NCBI RefSeq assembly: GCF_030864355.1
Contig: NC_083397.1
Location: forward strand, 1,860,001 to 1,924,000
Direction: 5' to 3'
Origin: Cutaneotrichosporon cavernicola
Lineage: Eukaryota > Basidiomycota > Tremellomycetes > Trichosporonales > Trichosporonaceae
Length of the DNA: 64,000 bases
Positions within the stretch are counted from its first letter, which is position 1. Every line of letters begins with the position of its first letter. The position numbers and the translations under genes are program-made. Below, in pieces: positions 23,145 to 35,822 of the stretch. A model generated the notes under the pieces. It did no database searches and had not been told where the DNA came from. It was given only the letters and a program-made list of their open reading frames with translations.

Positions 23145-25258
23145 TTAGCGCCGTACGGTGGCGCCTGCAAACGAGGCGTGGCGCTGGAACCCAGCTCTGT
23201 TGTGGGTCCGAGTGGCGACGGCGCCAAAGCGCAGTCCGGTCTGACCCGTGACAAGAGAGCGCGGGCACGGACTCGCGTCGGAGGGCAGAGGGGAAGAGTC
23301 CAGGTCGACCGATCTCGAAGTCTCAGTCCCGCGTCTCCGGGCCAATAGTGGCATGGGGCGGATAAAGGTGCCGCATGGAGGTGGTGGCATCTCGCCGCGT
23401 GGTGGGCGGAAATCGCAGGCTGGCAGCGAGCGCGTGCGCTGAAAGTCCTTCTTGAACGTGTTCAGCTTGGTGTCACACAGATGGTGACCCTCCATCTCGC
23501 GGTACGCCTGGGGCTCGCACTTGGAGGGCGAGTGCTTGAAGAAGCTGCAGTAGCCGCCCTCGAGAATGTAGAGCTCGGGGTAGTGCACCTGCGGCCAGTG
23601 CCCTTCATTGCGCCTACGGTCTCGCGTACGAAGCTCGCGTGCAACCTCGGGCGCGCGCTTCTTGCTGAACTCGCAGTGGAAGATTAGGGCCACTTGCTGT
23701 GTGCTCTCCACTTTTCCGCTGGTGCTGGGAGCAGGCAAGACGCCGTCCGCCTCATTGATACCACCATTCGCCGACAGTAACAGCGAATCGAGGTCGGCCG
23801 GGTTGTGGATGTTGATCGCACCTTCGATGTGCCCACCCTCAAACTCATAATCGAAACGGCAGTCGATGATGTGGTAGCGTTTCATCTTATGGTTGTAGCG
23901 ACCCTCAAGCACGTCGCACAGTGTCTGGGGCGTAATGCGAACCAGGCCGTCATCCTTTATGGGGTGACAAGGGAGGATCTTGCCCTGCACTTCGTTCTCG
24001 CCGAAGCTTGGCAGGCCACGGGTCTCGGCCCTGATCGGTGGACGGGCCGCGAGCATGGGTGCCGAAGAACGGGCCTTGTTGGGTGACCCGTCGACACGGG
24101 GCAATGCGGGCCGGCCGTAACGCCGCCGGATGTCCGGGATCGACGGAGAAGCTTCGAACGAGGTCTCAAACTCGGACTCGTTCTCGTTGTCGCTTCCCTC
24201 TCTAATGTTCTGGTCGCAGAACATCGAGTTGGCGCGGCGCATAAAATTGGAGCGTGTCGGCAATCCGGGACCGCAGAGGATTGGGTGCGCAGACGTTGTA
24301 CTCAAGTTGCGTTGCCCCTCGCCCGCCAGAATTGGCTGTAACGGCGGCCGGCGTGACGCAAAGGCCCCGGACCGGCGCTGGCCCAGGCCTCCGGTGTTGC
24401 GGTTCCCGAACAGGGCATTCGTGGAGACTGCCTTGTCGGTGCGCATGCGGTTCGTCGAGGGTGAGCTCGACGGCGATCCGGGCGAGGGCGGCGCACGGCG
24501 TTTGGCGGCAGCGGGCATGGCAGGTGACTCGGCAAAGAACCTTCCAAAGTCGGGCGACCCGACGTCGGTGGGAGCAGGCGAGTGGAACGCGCTCACACGG
24601 CCAGCTGGTGCTGGTGAGTCAATGTCCATGGTGGAGGACGCCTCGCGCCTGTAAGGCGATTCCACAGCAGGCTCCGACTGCAACAAAGTCAGCGCACAGT
24701 TGCGCGGTCCCTTACCTCGCGGCGACCCCAACGCGACATAAGCAGGTGTGGTTCTCTGATGTTCTCTTGTGAGCTCGTCGCGTGGAGGCGGCTAGGCGAC
24801 ATGAGCCTGCCTTCTGGGACTGATGGAGGACGCATCTGTCCCCTAGCTTTGAGGCTCGGCTGGCCGAACGTGCCTGGGCGAGCAGTGTTGAGCGAGAGTT
24901 CGCGTCCAAACGTCAGGGGCTGGCCCATACGCGTGCCACCTCCGCCCATGGCCGAGGATAACGACTTGACAGCCATCAACGTGCGCCTGCTGGCGGGGCC
25001 AGCCATGGGCGTTGGCGAGTAGGGCGCCATGCTCATCTTGCCCAGGTGCATCGAGGGCGAAGGAGCAGGAGGGGAATCGCATGTCGAAAAGGACATGGAC
25101 GAGTTAAAGGACTCGTCGACATCGAGTGGGAGGTCGACCTCTGTTCGTGTCGGTGACGGGCCTGGGGATTCTTCTGGAGAGCTTGGCCGGCTGATGAAGA
25201 AGGCGTCCGTCAGAGGCGACGAGGGGTGGGCGTCATCCATCATGTCTGCCAGTGACAT
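23145..25258 (-). CDS. CDC25: Cdc25/Mih1 M-phase inducer tyrosine phosphatase
   Basis: The enzyme removes the inhibitory tyrosine phosphate from Cdk1 and triggers entry into mitosis. Two exons (25258-24716 and 24677-23145, minus) give 691 residues around a 38-nt intron. The N-terminal 400 residues are disordered and rich in Ser-Pro and Thr-Pro sites, fitting a regulatory region. The rhodanese-fold catalytic domain starts with RITPQTLCDVLEGRYN, has YHIIDCRFDYEFEGGHIEGAINI, and the active site HCEFSKKRAP (Cys-x5-Arg, around residue 510), followed by YILEGGYCSFF. All catalytic residues are present. The ATG at 25258 (MSLADMMDD) is the first clear one after a long pyrimidine-rich leader; an earlier start cannot be excluded. 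Confidence 0.9.
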
Positions 25259-28200
25259 GTTTGGTGACAGGGATGGGACTGTTTGGAGTAACGCAGGGGC
25301 CTGTTGTGTTGGTCGGATGATGATGGAATGCGTAAGCAAGGTGGACGCGACAGTGGAGGGATGAGATGGGGTGTTTCGAAACGTACAGGATGTGGACGCA
25401 GAGTTGGTTTGAGGTTGAAGGTGGTTTGTTAAGAGGCGGAGATGGGGATGAAGAGGTGCCAGAGGAAGTGGATGTTGGTAGGAAGTGAGATGGAGAGAGA
25501 GAGAGAGAGAGAGAGAAGGACACAGTAGGGATAGGGAGAGGGAATGAGTGAGGGAATTGTCTAGGGGCAAGTGTTAGAGTGTGTCCAGAGAGGTGTGGGT
25601 GGGTGTGTGTGTTGGCGAGATGGTGTGCAAAGGGCGAAAAAGGGGGAATGGATGTGGGGGATAGCTTCAAGGGCTTGGTGGGGTAGTCGTGGTGAGTGAG
25701 TGCGAGTGGCTGCGCAGGGACAGTGGATGGCTGGGCCTAGGTCGAGACGGTGCGAGCGCAGATCCAAGACTACTTTGAGCGCAGAGTCTAGTGTCGTAAT
25801 GTGTCCAAGTGTGTCGCAGTATGTCGTCGCAGTGGTCGCAGTGGTCGCTGGAGCAGTCGCAATGGTCGCTAGTGGGTGTGTCGCCTGGTCACTTGGGTCC
25901 TTGGAGGAGGTGCGAGAGCGTGTGCAGAATACCAGCGTTGCCAGTGGTTGGTTGGTTGTTGTATTCCCTTGTAGCCCTTTCGAGTGATGCCCGTGCAGAC
26001 AGGATGAAATGTTGAGACAATGTTGATGGTGGCCTGTGGGTCGGCTTCTTGTTCAGTCGACTACAGTACAGTCAAACACAGATCTAGAGCGTTGGGTGTA
26101 TGTGTGTATGTGAGTGAGACAAATGCAACACAAAAAAGGTCCAAGCGGTCGTGTCTAGCCGTCACAGGAATTGCCCCAGGATAGCCGTTCAACGTCCAAT
26201 GTGCAAGCAATCCTCGCAATTCCGTGTGTCTCGGTGCGTACCACAGAAGTAGGGTGCAAATGGATTCCTTTGACCCGCACCACCGACCCGTTGTGTCGGA
26301 TCGAGAGCAAAGTGAGGGGGAGGAAATGTCGAGAGAGGAGGGTAGTTGGCTGAAAGGGTACGGTCCGTGTACGTCGATAGAGAGACACCGTTGTGAATAG
26401 CTGGTCAATGATCAGCCCCGGCCAAGACGCATAGATTGGGGTCTGGAGCGCGTTCGATCGCACCGCATCGACTGCGCCATCATGTCACTCACCCTTCTTG
26501 TTCAAGATCCTTCGTCGTCCTGTCTTGTCCGGTTTGTCGTTTGGATGTGGAGAGCTTTCAACACGGGATGATGTTGAAGAGCAGAAGCGACGATCACGCC
26601 AGAGGGGTCTGCGGTCTCAGAGAAGAGTCGGTAGAGGAGCAGAGAGGCAGGGTGAGTGCGAGGACGAGGGCGAGGGCGAGGGTGAGGATATGGCGTTATG
26701 GGATGCAGAGAGAGAGAGAAGGGGAAGGGGAAGGAGAGGCGCGTCGGTTTCGAGGGATTGAGGGACGTAAGGTTGTGAGAGTCGCGTGGTGAACGGTGAT
26801 AGATGTGGGTTAGGGGAGGGAGGGAGGGGTTGTCGAGGGGGAGGTGGTAGTCTAGTGAGGGATGAGGAAAGAATAGTGTTCGGGAATGAGAGGGACCAAG
26901 GGGTTGGGGGTTGGGGAGTAATTGCAAGGCAGTGATGGATGGTTTACTAGGTGGTGGTTGTAAGTTGAGCGGGAGGGCAGGGATATTACGGTGACTGGAT
27001 GGATGAGACATTCATGCCAGGGTACTGGATATGGTAAACGTCAAACCTCGACCCGAGGAGTAACAGAGGACAACGACAGCAACGTTCAGCTTGGCCGAGC
27101 TTGGAGCCGGGCTAACAGTAATAAGGGAGTAGTAGGGAGAGGCAAGGGTTGTACAAACACCTCTGAAGGGCTCGATGACCTGGGCAGTGTTGACATGTTA
27201 CGTAGGTAGGGGAATCTGGCCCTTTGGTCTGGTGATTGGCGGGGTCAAGCTCGGTAAGGCTCTAGAGCCAAGAGATAGCCGTCTAAAGGGTTGAGCTAGA
27301 GTCAAACAAGGTCGGCCAAGGCCGGTAGACAACCCGCCATCGGACGCGACTGCTTTTCTAGTTTTGCTTTACCCTCACTTTGCACCCTACTCGATTACCT
27401 GATTCTAGTTGGCATCCTGTTATCCTGTTCCTCGTTGCACCGCGGGTTTCCCCACTAGGTTGATGGCTGGCTTTGAGCATGACACCTCAATTTAATTCAT
27501 CTCTTTTTCCATGACACGCTGCCGAATATCTTCCGCGCCAAGTGACCAGCAGGCCCAGCTTGCAGCTTGCAACTTGCAGGATAGAATGCCCACCTCGCTT
27601 CCGCCAGCCTCCAGCCTCCGATATTACATTTCGGTGACTGAAAACGCCACCATGCCCTCTTGCAGTCTTTTACTAGTACACAACCCGCCCCTCGCCAAGC
27701 CTCGTTTACTGTAATGTCATGCACACTACACTACTCATTCATTCGGTTACTCGGCCAATGGCCGTGACACATCCATCCATCTTCTCCTGATCGGCAGGGA
27801 TGACCTATCTGGGACCTGGCATCTACTTGTGAGCTATTCGGCGCCGCTCCAATCTAACATTGTAATTCAATGCAAGATGCAAGCCCCTTCCTTTCCTTTC
27901 ACAGGCTTGATGTCATCACACAGCGTACACTGAGCCTTCGTGGTCCATTTCAGATCTCCACAATAGCGCCGGCGCAGCGTGACAGAAGCTAGTTAGCCAG
28001 CCATGGCGCTGTCACACTTCAGCCCCTAATACTCACTTCACGCGATCACAGCAAGGATGCACAAAACAGCACGTGCAGTGGAGCTTTGCATTCCGCTCAG
28101 AATCAACACCCAAAGGTATGACGTACGGATGACTGGCCCAAACTCTTGGGTCAGGTGGCCAGCGTACTCTCAGATCACGCGTTCGACGGACGGCAAGTTG

Positions 28201-30064
28201 GCGTCGACAGTTTGGGCAAGCGCGGCAACGGACTGTTGAGTGGCGGTTGAATTGTGCGATCCAAACCCTCTCATTTCTCTCAACCCTCTCAACCCTCTCA
28301 ACCCTCATGTATCTCAATTTGCACCCGGTCTCATCCCTTGTTACCCGCAGTGGGCTTCCGCGCCCTATCCCCGCCGGCTGTGTAACATAGTATCGGTAGA
28401 GCAGTGCCTTGCACTCTTTACCGGCCGTTAGCACCCAGCTTCGGCACCGCTGTCTCATAAATGCAGTACCTCCCTGCAATTCCCATACCAGCCGGGAACG
28501 CACCTGATTTTCATTGCTGCTTCTGGATATTCAACATGATCAATGTCTAGTACCTGTACGTACAGCAGTCTCCGATAGTGCTCGATGACAACCCCGAAAG
28601 CGTGGGAGCCCCGGGCTTTCCGGAGCATTGTCGAGTCTAAAGACCACTCACAGTGCATGGGATAGCAGTCCCTGTCCCCACCCTCTCCGGGAGCCGAGGT
28701 GAAACGGCCTAGCCACCAGCTTCCGCGGAAGTGACATACTCCACCTCTGAAACTCACAAACACAGCATGGAACTCATACCGAGTCGATACTACAAGGGTG
28801 ACTGCCCGGGCAATTCTGGGCTCTGCCGGCACCGCGTTAGGGTGGGAAGGGGAATTGCAAGACATTCCGGCGGGAGAGGCTGCTCAATCCACTTGCTCCG
28901 CAAGGCCAGGCCTTTGGAGACTTATCTGGATGACGCGAGCGAGCGTCTATGACGTGGTTCTTCCACTGTGTTGCATATCACCAAACACGCGGCTTTGGCG
29001 CTTTGGAGGTCATGCGGACGCCACTGCACGCTATCGGTGTGTCATGTGCACTCTGGCTCTCTTCTTTCCGTGGTGTGCTTCGGATCGGCTTTGAATCCGT
29101 TCCGAAAGCACCAATCTCCCGTCAAAACAGTTGTCGAGTGCCACTGGAATGTCGCGAAATAGTTGACACGCTGGAAGGGATTGCGTTGTCGTGGTGTGAC
29201 TCGCGTTGTTACTAGGGTGGGTTTGAGCGTGACTGCTCACTAAGCATCATCTGAAAGCCGACGAAAGACGCCGACAGTCTTATCTGCGCATCGACCTCTT
29301 TACGCTCGGGACGCACTCCAGACCCGCCGGCACCTGCAGGACGCAGGCCCGAGTGGTGCATGCGAGCGTCTGTGCCCGTGTCTGTGCGTGAAACCCGCAA
29401 GCGGGCGAGCAAGCGGGCGAGTAGCACCAGCGGTCGGTCGGCCGCGGATCTGTCTCGGGCCGCCAAGATCCGGTGCGTCGCCAAGTCGCGGCCAGCCTTA
29501 GCACGCGCGCGCTCGTCGTCGGTGCGTTGACGGGACGTCGCCAAGTCGCCCGTCGCCAGAATGGTAGAGTTCCCCTCCGTCTCGCACCGGCGCGTCCACA
29601 ATTCGCACCGTCGCGTCTCGCGTCGTGTCGCGTTGCACTCAATCCGAAGTCTCGCACCCTTGCTAGACTGCAATTGGAGCTCGTCCCATGCCGCTCCACT
29701 GCACCGCCGGCGCGAGCCACTCAGCTAGCTCACTGGAACCGCGCCGGCACAATGACCCTGCCTTTGACACGCCTTCTCCCGACGCCATCAGCCAGCCACC
29801 TCAAACCACGTCCCTCCCGGCGACCCTGCTCTCCGACGCCAAGCCACTCGGCCAACACACGTTCTTCGCCACGTTATCGGATGGGCCGGACTCTGGGGCC
29901 CTGCCCGCTCATCAGACCGCCACACGACCCTAGTGCCTGCGCTCGGCTCATCACGATACCTGCATAGTGTTCGGCTCAACCTCTACATACCTTCTTCGGC
30001 TCGCTCACACTGCCAATTTCGCTCGGACGCGTTCCAGACCGGCGCTGCCCCCCTGTACTCCCCG
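25259..30064. other. Long gene-poor region upstream of CDC25
   Basis: These 4.8 kb contain only short scattered frames. The first 400 bp are a pyrimidine-rich CDC25 leader on the minus strand with a GA tract. A CAACCCTCT-type short repeat lies at about 28277-28307. A large upstream leader for CDC25 or unrecognised non-coding RNAs could account for some of it; nothing more can be supported. Confidence 0.4.
25493..25517. repeat. (GA)n microsatellite
   Basis: About twelve GA units lie some 235 bp before the CDC25 start codon, reading as CT on the coding strand. CT tracts are common in fungal leaders. Confidence 0.85.
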
Positions 30065-31168
30065 CTACAGGTGAGTAGGCGCCCACGCTGGCCCGGCCCG
30101 CTGTCCCGCAATCGCCGTCTGGACAGTTGCGTCGTTGACGTCAAACAGCGCGCTTGGGGTCTCCTCGCGTCTCCGTCCGAACGTGTCGTACCGCTGCAAC
30201 TCGCCACCGCGGAAAGAGGTGACATGGCTCAGGTGGCTATGCTGGGTAGCGCGCGGTGTGCAAGGCGACTGAGCCGTCGGTGTGCTGGGGCTCTCCGAGA
30301 CAGGTCCTGGAGGCGCTGTGCGATTCGTGTCAATCGGGTCCAGACGGAGCGCCCTGGGCACCTGCCTAGCCTGGCGCTCCTGTCCATGCCCATGCTCATG
30401 CCCATGCCAGTCCTGTGTAATGTCGGCCCTTGTGCCATGTACCATCCGGAACCCGGCCGAGTTGCGGTTGGAGCCGTGTACTCTGAAAGCAGTCGCGTCT
30501 GCCCCTGGCGTTGGAGTGCTCGCACGACTCGCAGGGCGCGGACCAATTGACTGCGCACTTGGCCCTCCCCACACCCCTGACCCATTTTCGTCGTAGCTTG
30601 GCGGGTCCGTCGAGTCGCCGTAAACAGAGTCGAGCGACGCGCGATCCTCCGTGTCAAGCTGCAACCAGCCATGACCTGCCGTTGCATCACGGTTGTTGAC
30701 ACTGCTCAGGACACCGATCCGGCCGGGCCGCTTGATGATCGACGAGCTTGGACGGAGGGTGGCCATGGGCATCGCTTCGGTAACCGCGTATGGGTCGACG
30801 TGGGGCCCGCGTGTCTTGCGCCGTCTCAGGATGAGGAGGACGACAGCCAAAACGGCAAGTGCGAGCAGGACTGTGAGGCCCTAGCTTAGTCAGCAGAGTC
30901 GGGGGAGGGAGGGGAGGCAAGGTGGTCTTGTGGGATGGAAAGCGGGGGGAGGTCAGTGGGACGGAGCTCGAGAAGACGCTGCGGCCGACGGCATGGCAGA
31001 GGAAGGCGCTCGGGAGATATGTGGTTTAGCTTACCAGCGCGAGTCCGACGGTAGCGCCTGTGGCCCTGGTGTCAGCAAGACCGCGGCCACGACATACATG
31101 GAGCTTGATTGCGAGGCGGTCCCCTCCGCCATCATTGCCGTCGGCTGAGGGACTGCCTCGACGGTCAT
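30065..31168 (-). CDS. Single-pass membrane protein with a long cytosolic tail, function unknown
   Basis: I do not recognise a family. Three exons (31168-31098, 31065-31035 and 30880-30065, minus) join in frame to about 305 residues. A Thr/Ser/Gln/Met-rich segment of about 30 residues precedes a hydrophobic stretch, ATGATVGLALGLTVLLALAV and onward, which ends at RRRK and so fits one transmembrane helix with the basic side in the cytosol. The tail is disordered, with PPSYDE, a His/Gly run (HGHEHGHG) and many Ser/Thr-Pro sites. The layout resembles fungal plasma-membrane sensors of the Mid2/Wsc type or PPxY-carrying adaptors, but without a signal peptide here. The true N-terminus may lie in further upstream exons, since the frame before 31168 continues after an acceptor (CTGACTGCAG). 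Confidence 0.5.
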
Positions 31169-32082
31169 GATGACGGTCTGCAGTCAGGGACTAGGTGTGA
31201 GTGTACGTACGAGAGCTGTGGTCAGCGAACTCAGGTTCCTGTACGTACGTGGTGGTTCAAGCTGGGCGGCGCGCCGGGCCGGATCATGGGCCATGGACTC
31301 GCCCTTGAGCGGGATGGAGGGTGGGTTCATCGACGAGCTCTCCGTACGTCGGGTCTGGAGTTCTGTGTCGGTCTGGATTGGTATACACGTTGCTGGGAAA
31401 TAGTGGGTCATCGGTGGTAGAGTGCAGTGAAGGTGATCTAAATAGAGGCCGGCGCTATGTCAGGCCTGCGTTGAAGTGAAGGCGTGGTTGCGCAGTGTCT
31501 GCGTGCGTGCGGTGCATCGAGCATAGCATTGCACGTGCCTCCTTCCCCCCATTTGTGATATACTGAGCCTGCTCTGAAGTCTTGTCTGCTCCTCTCCTGT
31601 GTACATACTCTCTCCGTGTGCTTGACGTTTCCGGACCACCTGTCTGGCCCACCCGTAGCAACTGGAGTGCGGTCCACTGCCGCGCGTAGCATGCGTCTGG
31701 CGGCATCGTTCATGGCCATTGTGTCGTTGAGAGTGGCCCAAGCGCGCGAGCGTAGGGAAGGGTGCATAGCAAAGAGAAGCGGTGCCTGCTGAACCGTTCT
31801 CGCCAGCCGAGTGTGTATTTGAGATTGCTTAGCATTCACTCCACATATCGTTCGTCACTGTCTGTCGCTATCCGTTGATCCGTTGATTGTTGAGAGCTTT
31901 GGAGTTTTGTGGACGGTGGTCAACTGCTCCTCATGGGTTGAGTCACCGCTCCCTTGGGTGGCAAGTCACGTGCTCCGGGGACCCCACCGGTGACCTCTGG
32001 TGACGCCGGTCCAACGCGTCGCCACCAACCACCGCCCCGTTATCGTGTGTTGCCTTACTCGGCACCTTACCCGCTGCACTCT

Positions 32083-32169
<87 letters not shown>

Positions 32170-32198
32170 CTACTTTCATTCAACGTTATCCTCCATCC
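31169..32198. promoter_or_regulatory. Divergent intergenic region with the URC4 leader
   Basis: The left part may contain unplaced upstream exons of the membrane-protein gene (for instance within 31190-31340). The right part ends in a hexamer repeat directly before the URC4 ATG. No other gene is supported. Confidence 0.4.
32085..32168. repeat. (CTCTCA)n hexanucleotide repeat before URC4
   Basis: About fourteen nearly perfect units form an 84-bp tract that ends roughly 30 bp before the URC4 start codon, so it probably lies in the 5' leader or core promoter. The coding strand is purely C/T plus A at every sixth base. Confidence 0.9.
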
Positions 32199-34057
32199 AT
32201 GTCTACTTCCTCTACGGTTGAGTACCTCCGCTCTCTCGGCGCTGTGCGCGAGCGTAGCAACCAAGTCTTCAACCTCATTGTCGAGGGCAAGGCCGACCAC
32301 TGGGACTGGCACGAGGACAAGCTGGCCACCGTCGTGGACTTTTGTGCGGACCTGTTGAGCGTGAGCCCAGTTAGGACCTGCCCAGGTAACTGACGACAGC
32401 GAGACTTTGGTACCGACTTTGACAAGATTCCCCGTGAGTCGCTGGTGGTTGACGGCCTTGGTGGTGACAAGACCTGGCTCACTCGCCCACGCCTTTTCTC
32501 CCCACTCACCCCTTCCTCCCTTCCTCCCTTCACCACCATAGGCTTCACACTCCCTTCATCTTTCACTCTCCGCACATTCTCCCTCCTCCAACGCCTCTCC
32601 CTCCACGCTGACCTCAGCCCATTGTCGCCGCAATCACTTCACAACCTCTTCCAACGGTACGATCGACCGCGTCGCGGCGCTCAAGTCTGACCCGCGCTTT
32701 CCCACCTCGCCAGTCGAGCAGGCCCGCACTCTTATCGACCTGTACATCATGTCTGTCCTCCTCGATGCCGGGGCTGGTAACACCTGGACGTACCGTGAGG
32801 TACTTGATGGCGTCGAGGTGTGGCGAGGCGGACGCAGCGAAGGCCTTGCCGTGGCGAGCTTCCACATGTTCTGCGGAGGGGCGTTCTCGTCTGACCCAAA
32901 CGAGCCACTGCGTGTTGACTGTGAGTCTCGAGTACTGATTTTGACTAACCTTCCCCTAACCGCCTTCCACTTCCCTTCCTGTCTCACCTCCTCTCCGCCG
33001 TAGTTTGTCCTTGCGCACACCACCTTCCCCCGTCCCAGCTGACCCAAGCCACTGCACTCAAGGGCCTCACGGCTGCCAAGCTTGCCAAGCATATGCAAGT
33101 GACGGACACAAATCCGATGTCGGGTCTCGACGGCCGTGCCAACCTCCTCATCCAGCTCGGCGCCGCCCTTGACGCGCGTCGTGACATCGTGCGTGACGGC
33201 CGCCCAGGCGACATTCTCTGTGAGTCGCACAAGTCCTGGCTGCTTCAAAGGTGTCTTGAGCTTCATCCGCTGACACCAGATTTCCTCCAGCCGCAGCTCA
33301 AGAGCGGCAACGTCCTCCCCCTCACGCTCTTCTGGGACACACTGTTCGCCCTCCTTGCGCCTATCTGGCCTGCGCGCACCACCCTCTCTTCGGCTCCGGG
33401 CGAGGTGCTGGGCGACGTGTGGCCGTGCCCCTCTCTCGCCCGCAGTTGCGCTACCCGCAAGGAAGGTGATGACCTTGTCCCCTTCCACAAGCTCACGCAG
33501 TGGCTCTGCTACTCGCTGCTCGAGCCCATCGAGAGCTCCGCCGGCTGGCACGTCGACCGTGGCGTAGGACAGACGGGCCTACCCGAGGTGTGTCTTTCAG
33601 ATTACGGAACAGGACCATCCTCTGATACAAGTACCGCAATGGTGGCCTTCTCGTCGACCACGGCCTGCTGACTGTGCGCGATCTGCCCGACTCAGCGTAC
33701 CCTAACGGCCGCGACGCACCGCCTGTGCTCTCACCCTCGGACCCTGCAGTCGTCGAATGGCGCGCTGCCACGGTCGCTGCTCTGTGAGTGGTCAGATGCC
33801 AATCTCCTTACTCGCACCTGGTGATGCCTTGACTGACGCCAGCGACAAGATTCACAAAGGTATCTGCGCCAAGCTCAGCGTCACAACACAGCAGCTCCAG
33901 CTCGCACAGGTCCTCGAGGCGAGCACTTGGAAGGGTGGACGTGAGATTGCCAAGGCGAAACGCCCCGCGACTGGTGGCCGTAAGTAGCTGTGGATTTCTG
34001 TCCGATGAGCTAACGTCAGCCCCCATCGAGATCATCAGCGACGGCACGGTGTTCTAA
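32199..34057 (+). CDS. URC4: Urc4-like uracil catabolism protein (DUF1688)
   Basis: URC4 is required for the fungal URC pathway, which lets cells use uracil as a nitrogen source; its biochemical activity is not settled. Eight exons (32199-32360, 32400-32433, 32618-32920, 33004-33219, 33280-33587, 33632-33783, 33843-33979 and 34020-34057) join in frame to 449 residues. Family blocks are TVEYLRSLGAVRERSNQVFN, HWDWHEDKL, RDFGTDFDKIPPH, LLDAGAGNTWTY, GRSEGLAVASFHMFCGG, NPMSGLDGRANLL and a C-terminal YRNGGLLVDHGLL. Introns of 39-60 nt flank two longer ones of 184 and 83 nt. The acceptor at 33003 rather than the later AG keeps the frame. The usual partners (URC1 cyclohydrolase-like, URC2 regulator) are not in the window. 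Confidence 0.85.
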
Positions 34058-35822
34058 GCCAACAAGGACAATAGCAATGGCCTAGAGCTAGAAGACGAAC
34101 AGGCGAAGACGGAACTGCATGGTTGTGATCGGAATACCGCATGAAAGAGTACCTCTACGCAATGGCCTCAGCATACTTCGACAAGGTCTTCCTTGATAAC
34201 TGACAGTCCCTCCTTCCATTCCTCAGGCGCCTCATTGCATCAACGCAGCACGTTCTCATTCCAGCCACTGACCTATGCTCGCAGTTCCTCATTGCATCGA
34301 CCACTCCAGTACTGGCATGTCGCACCAGGCCGCTGCCTGCCTCCCCTGCAAGACGGCGAACGCACACTCCACATTATGTCACAAGTTCGCTCCGCCAACC
34401 CTGCTGACCGTCCTCGATCTAATCCTAAACGTGGTGGCCGCAGTCGGAATTTGGCCTGTCCACGATGTCATCGAGCCGCCAATCAGCCGCTTGGCTGAGC
34501 TGCCGGCTCTCTTGGGCTAGCAGTCAAGCCACACGGACTTCGGCATGAAGCTGGACAAAGGCCTGGCGAACCAGTATCCCGCCGACAGTCCAACATATGA
34601 TGAGCTGCGCATTCCGACGTGTAGCTGACATCACAGGGTCTACTGCCCCGCTAACCACTGCGTGACTTTCGGCTCGATGATGCCTCAAGACAATAGGAGC
34701 CTCGGCTCCAAGACACCCGTGGCTCCTGATCGGACAGCAGGCCGGCAAACTTATGAGTCGATCCAATTGATACTGTGCAGTGGACCGCCGGATAGCGTTG
34801 TGGCGATCCAGAGTTTGCAACTCTCAGCTCGCACGGTCGGGCTCGCGTCTTGCTGCAAAGTCGGTTTCTTTCCCCAAAGGCGAGGTGAAGTCGAGACTGG
34901 TGTTCGCTAAGTTTCAACGCCGTGACATGTGGGGCCGCTTAAACCTCCTCCTGATATCAGGCTGACGAGGTGAAATAGCATCTGTTCGCTGCTCGCCTGC
35001 AGTGGTGGATCTGGACTTACACATGCAGTAGGTACGTCACATTGCCAAGTCAGGGTGACATTGCCGGAAACTTGGGGACGAAGTGCTGGAAACATTTACA
35101 CCAAGATGAGCAAGGCAGGTCGTAACGTCAGGAACGCCTCGTTTACGTTGCTCAAGCGGGTCTTAGGACGGAATTACAGGGATTTTTTTTGGGAAACTCG
35201 AGAGATTGCGCTGATCGCCCAGCATGCGAGGCTGGCAACCCCCGACCAGCAGAACAAAGTCGGGTGTCCAGGGGAGGTCGGAGTCAAACCGCAGTGCCGC
35301 GGTGCGTGCCTGTTTCTGACGATCAGGCATTCCTCAATTAATGACGCTTCTGCGTCTACTCCACACCCCCCCGGCCAGTGAATGACAGCAGCAAACCGTG
35401 GAATGACGTCCATGGCGGCCCGCACACGGCTGCCAAGCGGTCAGAGCCAGATCCCCCTCAATTCCGCCTGCAGCGTTGAAGCGCGGGTAGCGGCCTCGGG
35501 CCTGAAGCCCACCGGTGCCAATATACCGACCATGACGACAAACGAGGGCTAAAGTTTGGTGGAGGCCGTCCACCCTACACGAGCTCCACAGTGGAGCCCA
35601 GCGCAGCAGACGGCATACAAGCTCTGAGCGCTTTATGTATGGGGCGAAACCATGGTCCACTGGAGCCTGAATTTTCCAAATCCATCGTGATATGGCGAAG
35701 TCGCAAAGCCGCCAATACCGGCCTACACATGTATAAGCAACGTTTCTTGGTGCCAGCCACCCCTACATTCTCGTCTTTCACAGCTAGAACCACAACCTCC
35801 AAAGTATCTGTAGCGTATAATC
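34058..35822. other. Gene-free stretch between URC4 and the GH32-like gene
   Basis: No coding exon is supported in 1.8 kb. A TATAAG at about 35732, 90 bp before the next ATG, is a plausible core promoter element of the GH32-like gene. Confidence 0.4.

Noticed and set aside
28380..28460. Structured-looking segment with GGTAGAGCAGTGCC, first taken as a tRNA or snRNA
   Set aside because: No closing acceptor or T-arm, and no snRNA signature.
29688..29933. ATG-started 81-codon frame with fair codon use
   Set aside because: No recognisable motif, no clear donor to extend it, and no partner exon nearby; too short to support on its own.
32085..32168. Regular repeat considered as a CRISPR-like array
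   Set aside because: It is a simple hexamer microsatellite without spacers, in a eukaryotic genome.
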